Source of the DNA: Lewinella sp. LCG006
GTDB lineage: Bacteria; Bacteroidota; Bacteroidia; Chitinophagales; Saprospiraceae
Assembly: GCF_040784935.1 (NCBI RefSeq)
Contig: NZ_CP160680.1
Span: 3,442,501 to 3,506,500 of the forward strand
DNA length: 64,000 nucleotides
Direction of reading: 5' to 3'
Shown here: piece after piece, positions 8,070 through 16,351 of the stretch
Layout of the letters: each line of letters starts with the position of its first letter
Position numbering within the stretch: the stretch's first letter is position 1
The notes under the pieces: model-generated
Databases searched by the model: none
Told to the model about the DNA's origin: nothing
Seen by the model: only the letters and a program-made list of their open reading frames with translations
Position numbers and translations under genes: made by a program

Positions 8070-8888
8070 ATGAAATTTGAACAGCTAGAAAAGGAAATCA
8101 GATTGCTTGTTTCTCAAAACAAGCTGAGAGAGGCGATTGATCTGCTGAATGATTTTTTCACAGAAGATGATGATTTAGATGATATTACCATACAATCGTC
8201 TAATTATTATTCAGTTTTAGAAAAGGAAGTAAGAGGAACAGCAGATGCTTTAGAGGTTGAATTAGTCCTCAATAAGTTAAGGTCAAATATCCTTCAGTTG
8301 TTACGTTCTAAGAAGGAATACATCAGGTATAAAGAGCAGACATTCGGAGAAACCAGCCATCCTGATAAAATCGATACCGAGGAAATTAAAGTGTTTTTTA
8401 GCGTCGGAAGCCCGCATAATGACGAACAGCAGGTGTACATAAATGAGTTGGTAGCCTACTTTAAAAGCAATGGTATAAAACTAGAAACACTAAAAAACTG
8501 GAATGATAACGACCCAATCTTGCCAATCATTAACGAATTGAAAGCATCAAATGGATGCTTCGTTCTTGCCTTAGAGCGATATTTCGTAAGTGAAGGGACC
8601 GAGAAAAGAGGAAGTGATCAAGAAAGCAAAATATTAGACAAGAGCTTTACGAGTCCATGGCTACACATTGAGGCTGCAATAGCAAGGTCACTTGATCTAC
8701 CATTAATTATATTCAAGGATAGGTCGTTGAAAAATGAAGGGCTCATTCATGATGATAAACAAGAATGGGGAATCGTGAGAATAGAGGAGGGTAATCTGAA
8801 CGAAATTCTTGAGTATCCCGTTAAAAATTTCATCTTGAGTTGGATCAATCAAGTTAGGAGATTTCATAAGAATAAACAAGGAAGCTAA
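8070..8888 (+). CDS. EAD11-like adaptor plus TIR-like domain protein, putative conflict effector
   Basis: A 272-residue cytosolic protein. Residues 1-80 are helical and match effector-associated domain 11 by eye: EAIDLLNDFF, then SSNYYSVLEKEVRGTADALEVELVLNKLRSNILQLL with the R-G-T and E-V-N spacing of that family. Residues 106-262 form an alpha/beta domain with TIR-like order: KVFFSVG strand (107-113), a helix, NGCFVLALERYF (161-172), then SPWLHIEAAIARSLDLPLIIF with Glu201 where TIR NADases carry the catalytic Glu. EADs recruit effectors to partners in bacterial conflict systems; TIR domains often cleave NAD. The ATG at 8070 follows AAAAGGAGAA; an ATG at 7974 overlaps the previous stop and would add 32 residues outside the domain. 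No second EAD is visible nearby. Confidence 0.6.
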   Translation: MKFEQLEKEIRLLVSQNKLREAIDLLNDFFTEDDDLDDITIQSSNYYSVLEKEVRGTADALEVELVLNKLRSNILQLLRSKKEYIRYKEQTFGETSHPDKIDTEEIKVFFSVGSPHNDEQQVYINELVAYFKSNGIKLETLKNWNDNDPILPIINELKASNGCFVLALERYFVSEGTEKRGSDQESKILDKSFTSPWLHIEAAIARSLDLPLIIFKDRSLKNEGLIHDDKQEWGIVRIEEGNLNEILEYPVKNFILSWINQVRRFHKNKQGS

Positions 8889-9000
8889 TCGAAGCCCCCC
8901 CAGGCAAGGCGCTAAAAATAAAAAATCTCACCTTACCACTTACCTCTGTGTATCTCATGGGCATAAATAGATAGAAATACCCAATATTCATCTACTTATC

Positions 9001-9456
9001 ATGAGAACATCCAACCAACTTCACTTAGAAGAGGATAATGCTCCTCTGCTTACTGACCTAAAAAACAGCTTGCTGTCAACAAGCTTAATAGAAGGGCAAG
9101 CCATCCCCTATTCAAGGCCCGTTTTTTTCGAAGAAGATCAGCAATGGCTCACCCTAATAGCACAATGTGTCCAGGAGAATTTAGCCAACAATAAATATAC
9201 CGTTAAGCAACTGGCATTTGATGTCGCAATCAGTGAACGACAGTTGCGACGGCGAATGAAACAGCTCTTAGGTATGGGCCCCGGTAAATATATACTGCAA
9301 AAGCGTTTGCATCACGCACAGCAGTTGATTTCTAAGCGAAAATACAAAACGATCACCCGAGTAGCACGTGAGGTAGGATATAAAGACGTCGACTCTTTCC
9401 GGAGTAATTTTCAGTCGTTTTTTGGGGTTAGTCCTAAAGAATGCTTGGGTTTTTAA
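9001..9456 (+). CDS. AraC-family HTH transcriptional regulator
   Basis: A 151-residue protein made almost entirely of the AraC/XylS DNA-binding domain (about 50-151). The two helix-turn-helix units are clear: YTVKQLAFDVAISERQLRRRMKQLLGMGPGKYI and TITRVAREVGYKDVDSFRSNFQSFFGVSPKE, the latter ending in the family signature. The N-terminal 50 residues are too short for a normal sensor domain, so the protein may respond through a partner or act constitutively. It lies between the TIR-like gene and the unknown pair at 9637-12087, and a directly repeated sequence sits just downstream of it. Confidence 0.88.
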   Translation: MRTSNQLHLEEDNAPLLTDLKNSLLSTSLIEGQAIPYSRPVFFEEDQQWLTLIAQCVQENLANNKYTVKQLAFDVAISERQLRRRMKQLLGMGPGKYILQKRLHHAQQLISKRKYKTITRVAREVGYKDVDSFRSNFQSFFGVSPKECLGF

Positions 9457-9482
9457 TGTTGTGTGAATTAATATCCTGCGAA

Positions 9483-9516
9483 TGTCCGCTTTGGCGGTGT
9501 TATTGTCCGCTTTAGC
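9483..9516 (+). promoter_or_regulatory. Direct repeat, candidate AraC-type operator
   Basis: TGTCCGCTTTGGC (9483-9495) and TGTCCGCTTTAGC (9504-9516) are repeated in the same direction with a 21-base period, two helical turns. AraC-family proteins commonly bind such spaced direct repeats. The pair lies 27 bases after the AraC-type gene and 121 bases before the gene at 9637. Confidence 0.45.
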
Positions 9517-9636
9517 AGAGTGAATGAAATTACATTTACACAAGTCAAGGTTTCATATTCAAGACCTTTTTTATTAACCATAATCAATCCGGTCTATTCA
9601 TCTTAGATAAAGAGACCATAAAACCTAAAGCTAAAA

Positions 9637-10584
9637 ATGGCAACATCCAAAAAGAGCTCAACATCATCTCAAGAATCTTCTTCAGAAGAAAAGAGCACAA
9701 CAACACTAGCATCTTCCTCACAAGAAGCCTTGGATGCAAGAATTACGGATAGGAATTCAAACGAGTTCAATCCTGATGAAATCCTTGAGCAAGAAATAAG
9801 AGATGCAAAACCTGAACTGGATTTCAGCAAAATCAAGTTTATTCATTCCTCATTGGCCGATCATATTATCACACTGGCCGATAGGATGATCAAAAAAATG
9901 GAGACAGAACTAGGCTCTGAGCCATCTAAGTCAGAGTTTAAAGGGGTGAAGGATATGTTTGATTACTCTTTCACGATCAAGGATAAAAACAACCCCAATG
10001 GCAAAATATTGAACCACGAGGAGGACTTAAAGAATTTTATCCCGATATTAACAAAGCGAATTGAACAAGGAGAAGGAGCTCGTGTCGATGGCTTGTTGAA
10101 AGCAGAGAATATTTTTGAGCAAGGTAGCCATAAAAACAGGAACAAATTTTACTTGTCGACTATAGCTGTAAGCTCTGGAATTGAAATAGTAAAGGTGAAT
10201 TGGGAATTCGCGGTGCAGACCTACAAAGAGGCAAAAGAAATAGCAGAAGACACCTTCAAAAAGGCTATTTATGACGCTTATGTAGAGGAATACAACAAAA
10301 TAGATGGGAATAGAAGTAATAGCATTACGGCAATAATTTTGCGACACGAAAATTCATTTGGTTATGCGTCAAAGATCACGCAGGCTATAGACGCGTACGG
10401 GAAAAGTCTTCAGAAGATTAATGATGATTTAACGACTGCTTTTAATAAGTTATCTACAGATTTAGTCAAGAGTTGGAATTTGATGGCGCAGGCACAAACG
10501 ACATTGATGTTGGAGAATAAAACAGATTCTTTAAATCTGTGGAAATCAATTAAGTCGGCTTATAACAACTTGATCAGTAAGTAG
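9637..10584 (+). CDS. Helical protein of unknown function, partner of downstream gene
   Basis: A 315-residue protein with no signal peptide and no membrane segment. Residues 1-35 are a low-complexity Ser/Thr/Glu stretch. The rest is predicted by eye to be mostly helical, with several amphipathic segments (for example about 40-80, 190-225, 245-315). I recognise no family. The ATG is preceded by an A-rich leader. It lies 48 bases before the 484-residue gene, in the same direction and with the same AT-rich composition, so the two are probably cotranscribed and may act together. A helical partner next to a pore-former-like protein would fit a binary toxin, but that is inference. Confidence 0.65.
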   Translation: MATSKKSSTSSQESSSEEKSTTTLASSSQEALDARITDRNSNEFNPDEILEQEIRDAKPELDFSKIKFIHSSLADHIITLADRMIKKMETELGSEPSKSEFKGVKDMFDYSFTIKDKNNPNGKILNHEEDLKNFIPILTKRIEQGEGARVDGLLKAENIFEQGSHKNRNKFYLSTIAVSSGIEIVKVNWEFAVQTYKEAKEIAEDTFKKAIYDAYVEEYNKIDGNRSNSITAIILRHENSFGYASKITQAIDAYGKSLQKINDDLTTAFNKLSTDLVKSWNLMAQAQTTLMLENKTDSLNLWKSIKSAYNNLISK

Positions 10585-10632
10585 CCGATCCTTTAGTAGA
10601 AACCTAATTGATAAACTCTAACAAGATTAATT

Positions 10633-12087
10633 ATGCCAACATCAACAATACCTTATGATCCTAGTCTGGTACTGGGAATGGTAATTGCTCCAGAAAAAAT
10701 AAAGCAACTACAAGAAATTGCAACTTTACAAAGTCCTGTAGATAATGCTCGGAATAAGGTGAATGCCTTGCTGCGTCAAAAGCTGAGTTTAGATATGACC
10801 CTCCAGGAACTAAGTAGCTTAGGGGCATCAATATTACAGCTAGCAAAAATAGAACTGAATATCCAAAAAATAATGGATGCTATTATTGCTGCTACCACCG
10901 AACTGAGTGAAGCTGTGATGACTTCAGAAGAGGCCATTGCTGCCTTGCTATCTGCACAAGGACAAAAGCAAATCAGTTCGCAGGTAGAGAGTCCAATCGA
11001 TTTTTCGGCATCAACGCTTACTTCCCTACCGATTAGCTCGGATACGATGAGTATGGATGTTCAGTATTTTCGATATGAAGATAATGAAGAAAGTTCCCAA
11101 TCTACCGTTAGGTCGGCCTCAGCATTTGTTGGAGCCAAGGTTTCCTCGTTTTTAGGACCAAAATATGGTGCTAGCGCTGCGGCGGATACAAAATCTAGTA
11201 TGGATGCTGCCCGCAAAGAACGTTCTTTGGTTGGTACAGTAGTGGTGCTTATCAATTGTACACACAAGAATGCACAGGTCTTTTCACCAGTGAAACTTGA
11301 CGTTGAAAACGCAATAGAGAACTATGCCACCTATACACAAAAAGCATGGACTACGCTTTCCCCAGATAAAATGTTAGAGATGGCCAAGTTGGCTATTGAG
11401 CCAGGGAACGTAGACAATGCAATGCCGGTATTGGTAGGAGCGAGTTATGGCTCTAGCTTAGTCGGGTTTGTGCATTTTGAGCATATCGAAAAAACACGAT
11501 CTATGCAAAAAGCACGCTCCGATGCAGCGCAGATAAGTGCGTCAATTCAAACCTATTTTGTAGAAGCTTCTATTGGGGCAGGCGCGGAGGCATCGAGTAA
11601 TATCAAAGATTTGATGAGTAGCTCTAGTATTCAGTCTCACTGTAATGTCATTACAATGGGACTCATTCCATCTATCAAATCAAATACTGTGGTTAGTGTA
11701 GTGGAAGGAATGCAAGATGGCCCGAAAGAGCGTATGGAACAACTGGCATTGATAAACGGCGCCAATAGCTCAGGGATGAAATCTATGGCAACGATGGCTT
11801 CCCAAGCAAAGACCGGTCAGGCCGTAGCCGAGATGAAAAATGATTATATCAAAGGTACGGTAAGTGCAGTAGGGGCTATCGATAAGCAGAATAATCAGGT
11901 CATTGACATGAACTCTTTGATGACGGCCATCGATGATTTTGTGGAACGTGCCAACAAGGGAGAGGGTGGCGTACCCATCAACTTCTACATCAAATACGTT
12001 ACCCAACGTACCATCGCACAACAGTGGATGGAGAAATACTACCCAGAGATGTTGTACGAAAAAGAAGACGATGAAAAATCGAACTAG
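10633..12087 (+). CDS. Unknown protein with possible MACPF/CDC-like core
   Basis: A 484-residue protein with no signal peptide. Residues about 20-110 look like long helices; 110-220 is polar with a VVVLINCTHK strand; from about 262 several segments follow cholesterol-dependent cytolysin order: MPVLVGASYGSSLVGFVHFE (compare the strand with Ser-x-x-Tyr-Gly in CDC domain 1/3), a helical stretch 285-335 that could be a transmembrane-hairpin cluster, IKDLMSSSSIQSHCNVITMG, and finally GGVPINFYIKYVTQRTIA (about 445-462), similar to the P-G-L-P-I-S-Y strand of CDCs. No undecapeptide or membrane-binding domain 4 is present. The likeness is by eye only. A strong terminator follows. Confidence 0.65.
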   Translation: MPTSTIPYDPSLVLGMVIAPEKIKQLQEIATLQSPVDNARNKVNALLRQKLSLDMTLQELSSLGASILQLAKIELNIQKIMDAIIAATTELSEAVMTSEEAIAALLSAQGQKQISSQVESPIDFSASTLTSLPISSDTMSMDVQYFRYEDNEESSQSTVRSASAFVGAKVSSFLGPKYGASAAADTKSSMDAARKERSLVGTVVVLINCTHKNAQVFSPVKLDVENAIENYATYTQKAWTTLSPDKMLEMAKLAIEPGNVDNAMPVLVGASYGSSLVGFVHFEHIEKTRSMQKARSDAAQISASIQTYFVEASIGAGAEASSNIKDLMSSSSIQSHCNVITMGLIPSIKSNTVVSVVEGMQDGPKERMEQLALINGANSSGMKSMATMASQAKTGQAVAEMKNDYIKGTVSAVGAIDKQNNQVIDMNSLMTAIDDFVERANKGEGGVPINFYIKYVTQRTIAQQWMEKYYPEMLYEKEDDEKSN

Positions 12088-12151
12088 TAGTTGAATTCAA
12101 CTAAGCCGTTAGACGGTTTCATGATATAACCAAAGCCAATAGTTTTTTTTG

Positions 12152-12182
12152 AAAAAGCCCCTCCTGAAAAGAGGGGCTTTTT
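12152..12182 (+). terminator. Intrinsic terminator after the 9637-12087 gene pair
   Basis: The inverted repeat AAAAAGCCCCTC (12152-12163) and GAGGGGCTTTTT (12171-12182) has a 7-base loop. The GC-rich stem followed by a T run lies 65 bases after the stop codon at 12087 and can end transcription in both directions. Confidence 0.85.
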
Positions 12183-12187
12183 CGGTT

Positions 12188-12685
12188 TGTAACAAAATGT
12201 TTTCTCCAACCAATAATTCTGTTGCCGTTAGTTTGTTGAGGGAGGCCTTTTCCAACCTCCGTCTTTAAGACACCCCCACCCAGTAGGAGGATAAGTGTAT
12301 TGCTTTGACTGGAAGCTTACTCAAGGTGAATACAACCCCCAAAGTGGCACCAAATGTACCCCGCTCGCGGGGTCGACGCACAGCGTCGGGGTGGCGCGCG
12401 CAAGCCGCAAGAGGCACCTCTTCTGAAGTGCTTGGGGAGCTGAGTCTGCGTATTTCCCAGCCCTGTGCAGCAACTCGAAACAGCGCCCCGGCACCGCCCA
12501 AAAAAAATATCACAAATTATTTCAGATCATAATACGAAACACGGAAACAACGACGTTATCCCCCCGAATCAGCTGCCCTTGCTGAATTCTTCACACCCTG
12601 ACCACTAGGCAGAAAACTACCCACCGTTATTCTTTTTTCCCATTGAACGATCCTGGTCGGCTGACCGCCGATTAGCAACTATTTC
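12188..12685. other. Intergenic stretch with GC-rich palindromes, no credible gene
   Basis: About 500 bases. The part at 12350-12530 is abruptly GC-rich and contains short palindromes (CCCCGCTCGCGGGG, GACGCACAGCGTC). Opposed open frames here overlap each other almost fully and have no family likeness, which is expected of GC-rich non-coding DNA. A related string (CGCTGGCGGGGTCGA compared with CGCTCGCGGGGTCGA) is present at about 43579. From 12540 to 12685 I see nothing. Confidence 0.5.
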
Positions 12686-12887
12686 GTGAGCTTTGTTTTT
12701 GCGTGGCTTATTGTCAGCAATGTAATTTCCTGTCAAATCTCACTGTAAGAGGTAAAAAGTACGCAGTACCTTGGTAATAGATCAATTTTGGCTGATCAAA
12801 GTCCAAGTACCCAGTACCAAGTACCCCGTACGGTGAGGTCTGCCTGGTATTCATTGCTACTAGCTGACCCTTAAAAGCAGACCTCAC
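12686..12887. repeat. Palindromic intergenic element, copy B (complete, two hairpins)
   Basis: Left hairpin: GTGAGCTTTG (12686-12695) with TCAAATCTCAC (12733-12743), one mismatch. Right hairpin: GTGAGGTCTGC (12833-12843) with GCAGACCTCAC (12877-12887), perfect over 11 bp. The centre (12744-12832) is rich in GTAC words and is itself roughly palindromic, so the two hairpins are mirror images. The element ends 64 bases before the DUF1800 gene. Confidence 0.7.
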
Positions 12888-12950
12888 ATATTTCCCAAAA
12901 ACGAGTGAATAAGCAGTCTCCCCCTGCTTGTTCCGTAAAAACCATTGCCC

Positions 12951-14615
12951 ATGGATCGTACTACCGCGCTAGCTGGCCGCCGGGGGCGTCAGCTGTATGC
13001 AACGATCAACACTTTTACGACCGTCACGACGGATTTGGAGCCGTACGCCGGCGTTTGGGAGCAAGCCCAGGCTGCTCACCTGCTACGCCGGACCACTTTT
13101 GGCCCCACCAAAACCGCCATCCAACAAGCCCTGAACCAGGGACTGGATGCTACTATCCTTCAATTGTTTACCGACCTGCCCTTGCCGGAACCTCCCCGCT
13201 ATTACGATACCGAAGAAGGCGACGACCCCAATGTGCTGCCGGAAGCAAGCTGGGTAGATGTGCCCTTGCCAGAAGAGGGCGACGTGCTACCCAATCGCAC
13301 CCGTAGCCTGCAAGCCTGGACGATGGGCCTCTTGCTCAATGAAGACATCTCTATCCGGGAGCAACTGTGCCTGTTTTGGCACAATCACTTCGCCATCAAT
13401 AATTCCGTCAATGATCCGCGCTTTTGGTACCGCTACATTACCACCATCAGGAGCCAGGCTTGGGGTAATTTTCGGCAGCTGTGCAAGGACATCACCATCG
13501 ACCCCTGCATGCTACGCTTCCTCAACGGCAACCAAAACGAAGCAGGTTTACCCAATGAAAACTACGCCCGCGAGCTGCTGGAATTGTACACCGTAGGCAA
13601 AGGCCCCTTCGCCGGCCCTGGGGATTATACCACTTTCACGGAACAAGATGTGGCGGCCATGGCGCGCGTCCTCACTGGCTGGACAGACACTGGCTACCAA
13701 ACCACTGACCCGGAGGAGGAGCTGACGGCCATTTTTCAGCCCGAGCTTCACGATGCCTTGCCCAAGCAGCTGTCGGCAAGGTTTGGCGGGGAAGTCATCA
13801 GTGATTTGGGGGAGGAGGAATATGCACACCTGATCGACGTCATCTTTGCGCAAGACGAGGTGGCTCGGCACATCTGCCGCAAGCTCTACCGCTGGTTCGT
13901 TTACTACAAGATCGATGAACTAACGGAGACGGAAGTCATCTTGCCCCTGGCGCAATTACTGATCGACAATGATTACGAGATCGCGCCGGTTTTGCAGGTG
14001 TTGCTGCGTAGCAACCACTTCTACAGTATCCTCAACCAGGGGCCGATGATCAAGCATCCCATCCAGTTTGTGCTCAACCCCATTCGGCAGTGTGGCGTAC
14101 CTTTTCCGCAAGAAGAGCAGGAAAAGTACCCCCTCTGGCAACGCCTGCACGAGGTCACCGACAGCATGAATATGGCCTACTACGACATCCCCGAGGTGGC
14201 AGGCTGGAAGGCGTACTACCAGCAACCCTTATTCTACCGCAACTGGATCAACTCCATCAGCTTGCAGCAACGCAGCGGCTACATCCGCAACCTGGTCGTG
14301 AATGGCTACACCCCGGCAGCGATCACGCTGAGGATGGACCCACTAGCGTTTATCGCCACCCTCGACGATCCGCTGGAGCCCAACGCCATGATCGCCGAAA
14401 TCGCCACCCTACTGCTGCCTCAACCCCTCGAATCCAGCCAACTGACGGCCCTCAAGGAGATCCTGATCCCCGGCCTGCCCGACTTTGAATGGACGCTCGA
14501 ATACGGCGACTACCTCGGCAATCCGGACGATGAGACGACCCGCCAGGCGGTGGAAAGTAAGCTCCAGGATTTGTTTGTGGGCCTATTCAATATGGCGGAG
14601 TTTCACCTGTCCTAG
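12951..14615 (+). CDS. DUF1800 domain-containing protein
   Basis: A 554-residue protein of the DUF1800 family. Family hallmarks are present: AAHLLRRTTFGPTKTAI near the N-terminus, REQLCLFWHNHFAINNS, LRFLNGNQNEAGLPNENYARELLELYTVG and VAAMARVLTGWTD. The reaction is unknown. DUF1800 genes are regularly followed by DUF1501 genes, as here (84 bases downstream), which suggests a shared envelope or surface function. The ATG at 12951 is preferred over a TTG two codons upstream. I see no clear signal peptide, odd for a partner of an exported protein, so an unseen upstream start or export with the partner is possible. GC content is clearly higher than in the block before it. Confidence 0.88.
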   Translation: MDRTTALAGRRGRQLYATINTFTTVTTDLEPYAGVWEQAQAAHLLRRTTFGPTKTAIQQALNQGLDATILQLFTDLPLPEPPRYYDTEEGDDPNVLPEASWVDVPLPEEGDVLPNRTRSLQAWTMGLLLNEDISIREQLCLFWHNHFAINNSVNDPRFWYRYITTIRSQAWGNFRQLCKDITIDPCMLRFLNGNQNEAGLPNENYARELLELYTVGKGPFAGPGDYTTFTEQDVAAMARVLTGWTDTGYQTTDPEEELTAIFQPELHDALPKQLSARFGGEVISDLGEEEYAHLIDVIFAQDEVARHICRKLYRWFVYYKIDELTETEVILPLAQLLIDNDYEIAPVLQVLLRSNHFYSILNQGPMIKHPIQFVLNPIRQCGVPFPQEEQEKYPLWQRLHEVTDSMNMAYYDIPEVAGWKAYYQQPLFYRNWINSISLQQRSGYIRNLVVNGYTPAAITLRMDPLAFIATLDDPLEPNAMIAEIATLLLPQPLESSQLTALKEILIPGLPDFEWTLEYGDYLGNPDDETTRQAVESKLQDLFVGLFNMAEFHLS

Positions 14616-14699
14616 TGGTTTTTAGATGGATTATTTTCCCAAAAACAAGGAGCATGATAACAAACGTTTCGCATCAATGCTCCTGCAACTACCTACAAA

Positions 14700-16268
14700 A
14701 TGAAAAGGAGAAATTTCCTTCAAACAGCGGCAGCGGCCGGTACTGCTGCCAGCTTGCCTTTTTTTCTAAATGGTATGCCTTTGCAAACGATGGCCAAATC
14801 AGCCTTGTTTAGCAATGTGAATCCTGATAATGATAAAGTGTTGGTCTTGATTCAGCTCATCGGAGGCAATGATGGCTTGAACACCATTATTCCCCTCGAC
14901 CAATACGCAGGGCTGGCCCAGGTGCGCGGCAATATTATGATTCCGGAGCAGAACGTCTTGTCGCTCACCGACACCGTTGGCGTGCATCCGGGACTGAGCG
15001 TGCTACGTGCGCTGTACGAAGAGGGCAAGGCCGGGGTCGTACAAGCGGTGGGTTACCCCAACCAAAACCGTAGCCATTTTCGGAGCATGGACATCTGGAA
15101 TTCGGGCTCGGGGGCCGAAGAGACCTGGTCGACGGGTTGGCTGGGCCGCTATCTCGACAGCTATTACGATGGTTATCCAGAGGGTTACCCCAATGAAGAA
15201 CATCCGCACCCCTTTGCCATCACGATGGGCGGCAACGTATCCGAAACCTGCCAGGGCTGGGCGGCCAATTACAGCCTGACGGTCTTCGATCCCTTCTCGC
15301 TGAATCCGCTGTTGGAAGGGGAGGGGGGAGCGCTGCCCGACACCCCTTACGGCGATGAGCTGGCTTTTCTGCGGCATTCCATCGCGCAGACCAATGCCTA
15401 CGGCGAAGTGATTACAGAGGCGGCCAACCTGGGGGCGAATACCGTCGTGTATCCGGAAACCAGCCGCCTGGCCCGACAGCTAAAAAACGTGGCCCTGCTC
15501 ATCAGTGGTGGCTTGCAGACCAAGGTGTTTGTGGTGAGTCTGGGCGGCTTTGATACCCATGCCAACCAGGTGCTGGAAGATGGCCCTTTGGGAGGTGAAC
15601 ACGCACAATTGCTCAAGGCCGTATCGCAGGCCATGACCTCATTTCAACAGGATCTGGTCAACTTGGGACTGGAAGACCGCGTGCTGAGCATGACCTTCAG
15701 CGAGTTTGGTCGCCGTATTCGCTCTAATGCCAGTTTTGGCACCGACCACGGGACAGCGGCCCCGTTGATGCTCTTTGGTGCCTGCGTAAACCCGCAGGTT
15801 TTGGGTGAAAACCCGGAAATTGATGGCCAGATTGGTAATTCTGAAGGCATCCCCATGCAGTATGATTTTCGCGATGTCTACGGCTCCATCCTGCTCGACT
15901 GGTTTGAAGTGGAGGAAAGCCAGGTACGTAGTCTGCTGTACGACGACTTTACCTACCTGCCGATTTTAAATACCTGCGAATCGGTAGTGAGTGACACCGA
16001 ACAAGCTACGCCCGAGCTGAGTGTAGAAACGTTTCCCAATCCATGTCAGTCAGGATTCACGCTGAGTTTTCAGTGCCAGCGGGTACACGTCCGTATCACC
16101 TTGTTTGATGCGGTTGGGGCGGTGGTACGCCAATTGGCCGCCCGCACCTTGCCTCCCGGCAGGCACCGAATAGAAGTAGACATGAGCAAGCAGCCCGCCG
16201 GTGCCTATTTCGTACGCCTACAGATGGGGCAGCAGATCCAGACAAAGCGGGTGGTGAAGTTGGGGTAG
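14700..16268 (+). CDS. DUF1501 protein with Tat signal and T9SS type A sorting domain
   Basis: A 522-residue exported protein. The N-terminus KRRNFLQTAAAAGTAASL is a twin-arginine signal. The DUF1501 (sulfatase-like fold) domain spans about 35-430, with VLIQLIGGNDGLNTIIPL near its start, SLGGFDTHANQ and MTFSEFGRRIRSN, FGTDHGTAAPLMLFG at the conserved metal-site-like end. Residues about 440-522 are a T9SS type A domain (FPNPCQSGFTLSF ... LPPGRHRIEVDMSKQPAGAYFVRLQ ... KRVVKLG). So the folded protein appears to cross the inner membrane by Tat and the outer membrane by T9SS. It pairs with the DUF1800 gene upstream. The enzymatic role is not established. Confidence 0.9.
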   Translation: MKRRNFLQTAAAAGTAASLPFFLNGMPLQTMAKSALFSNVNPDNDKVLVLIQLIGGNDGLNTIIPLDQYAGLAQVRGNIMIPEQNVLSLTDTVGVHPGLSVLRALYEEGKAGVVQAVGYPNQNRSHFRSMDIWNSGSGAEETWSTGWLGRYLDSYYDGYPEGYPNEEHPHPFAITMGGNVSETCQGWAANYSLTVFDPFSLNPLLEGEGGALPDTPYGDELAFLRHSIAQTNAYGEVITEAANLGANTVVYPETSRLARQLKNVALLISGGLQTKVFVVSLGGFDTHANQVLEDGPLGGEHAQLLKAVSQAMTSFQQDLVNLGLEDRVLSMTFSEFGRRIRSNASFGTDHGTAAPLMLFGACVNPQVLGENPEIDGQIGNSEGIPMQYDFRDVYGSILLDWFEVEESQVRSLLYDDFTYLPILNTCESVVSDTEQATPELSVETFPNPCQSGFTLSFQCQRVHVRITLFDAVGAVVRQLAARTLPPGRHRIEVDMSKQPAGAYFVRLQMGQQIQTKRVVKLG

Positions 16269-16282
16269 TAAGGTTGTAATCT

Positions 16283-16351
16283 TGAACTATGTAAGGGATT
16301 ATAAGAACATAGAAGTTGCTTATATTTTCTTTTATGAACTTATATGGTTCA
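16283..16351. repeat. Short dispersed repeat family 2, longest copy; hairpin between convergent genes
   Basis: TGAACTATGTAAG (16283-16295) pairs with CTTATATGGTTCA (16339-16351), all 13 positions if two G-U pairs are allowed. It lies between the end of the DUF1501 gene and the last codons of the HMA gene, where it could act as a bidirectional terminator. Partial copies occur at 21059-21081 and 43657-43679. Confidence 0.5.

Noticed and set aside
8889-9000. Possible further copy of the GTGAG/CTCAC element
   Set aside because: AATCTCACCTTACC is suggestive, but no matching left arm is present.
12265-12532. Overlapping open frames on both strands of about 75-82 codons
   Set aside because: They cover the same GC-rich palindromic DNA in opposite directions, have no family likeness and low-complexity composition.
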